From NCBI GenBank assembly GCA_016195915.1, contig JACPYS010000023.1, positions 1 to 64,000 on the forward strand: DNA of 64,000 bases, read 5' to 3'. Below the pieces are notes generated by a model. That model was not told the origin of the DNA and ran no database searches. It worked only from the letters and a program-made list of their open reading frames with translations. The position numbers and the translations under genes were made by a program. Positions within the stretch are counted from its first letter, which is position 1; each line of letters begins with the position of its first letter. This document shows, in pieces, positions 63,859 to 64,000 of the stretch. Origin of the DNA: Betaproteobacteria bacterium. GTDB taxonomy: Bacteria > Pseudomonadota > Gammaproteobacteria > Burkholderiales > SG8-39.

Positions 63859-64000
63859 TTGGTGGGCGCGTTCGCCGCGTTGGGGCTCGCCGGGGTGATC
63901 GCGGGCCTGTTCGCGTTGCGTTACTGCCTCGGCGTCCGCACCGATCGGCTTTGGAAGTCGTTGCGCGCGGCGAGCTACCTGCTCGGCGCAGTCCTCGCCG
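63859..64000 (+). CDS. Start of an unrecognised membrane protein (cut by window edge)
   Basis: From TTG 63859 (or GTG 63862) an open frame runs off the window. It gives MVGAFAALGLAGVIAGLFAL and RYCLGVRTDRLWKSLRAASY, an N-terminal hydrophobic helix followed by a basic stretch. It begins 6 nt after prpE and may be co-transcribed. Too little is visible to name a family. Confidence 0.35.
   Translation, partial: MVGAFAALGLAGVIAGLFALRYCLGVRTDRLWKSLRAASYLLGAVLA

Overview
The window looks like the chromosome of a GC-rich betaproteobacterium of Burkholderiales/Nitrosomonadales character. The evidence is a Bug/TctC-type periplasmic receptor, two TRAP transporters, an urt-ure nitrogen locus, an XrtA (PEP-CTERM)-associated exopolysaccharide locus, ZapE and PrpE. 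The species cannot be named from the sequence. Many genes overlap by 1-4 nt (ATGA/GTGA), so operons are compact.

Layout. (1) 0-2.1 kb: one end of an IS1595-like element truncates a ccmG-like gene; then come ccdA, a copZ-like chaperone, a csoR-like repressor and a convergent DUF411 metal-binding protein. The DUF411 gene has an in-frame UGA exactly at the first Cys of its CGCC motif, followed by a strong 11-bp hairpin. It is either a selenoprotein candidate or a fresh pseudogene. (2) 2.2-24.3 kb: a nitrogen-acquisition region. Urease genes ureABCEFG (minus strand, 2.2-6.4 kb) are separated from ureD and the urea ABC transporter urtABCDE (minus strand, 17.7-24.1 kb) by about 11 kb carrying a GntR regulator, two TRAP transporters, a racemase/decarboxylase-family enzyme, a hydantoinase, an amidase and a hydratase-like enzyme. 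urtA is preceded by a consensus sigma-54 promoter and two NtrC-like dyads. (3) 24.3-34.9 kb: a catabolic island whose minus-strand operon encodes a NitT/TauT-type ABC transporter, a TauD/TfdA dioxygenase, a Rieske protein, a PYROXD2-like flavoprotein and a reductive dehalogenase. Diverging from it are a GntR regulator, a second TauD/TfdA dioxygenase and a TauE/SafE permease; an 18-bp perfect palindrome lies between the two arms. (4) 34.9-38.1 kb: glmU-glmS, supplying UDP-GlcNAc. (5) 38.7-52.5 kb: an XrtA-type exopolysaccharide cluster (glycosyl-phosphate transferase, export lipoprotein, chain-length protein, tyrosine kinase, outer-membrane protein, ATPase, nucleotide-sugar dehydrogenase and epimerase, deacetylase, flippase, ligase/polymerase). 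No exosortase lies in the window. (6) 52.5-59.7 kb: a decayed accessory zone with IS630 and IS4 remnants, a formyltransferase/propeller fusion, a stub of a second polymerase gene, and at least three eroded toxin-antitoxin-like modules. (7) 59.7-64 kb: ordinary chromosome with zapE, an acuI-like reductase, prpE and the start of a membrane protein.

How the parts fit. TRAP importers, hydantoinase, amidase and urease with its urea importer suggest scavenging of amide/ureide nitrogen. The 24-35 kb island suggests uptake of an anionic organic compound, 2-oxoglutarate-dependent oxidative cleavage and reductive removal of halogen. Both are inferences from gene families. Nothing here was checked against a database.
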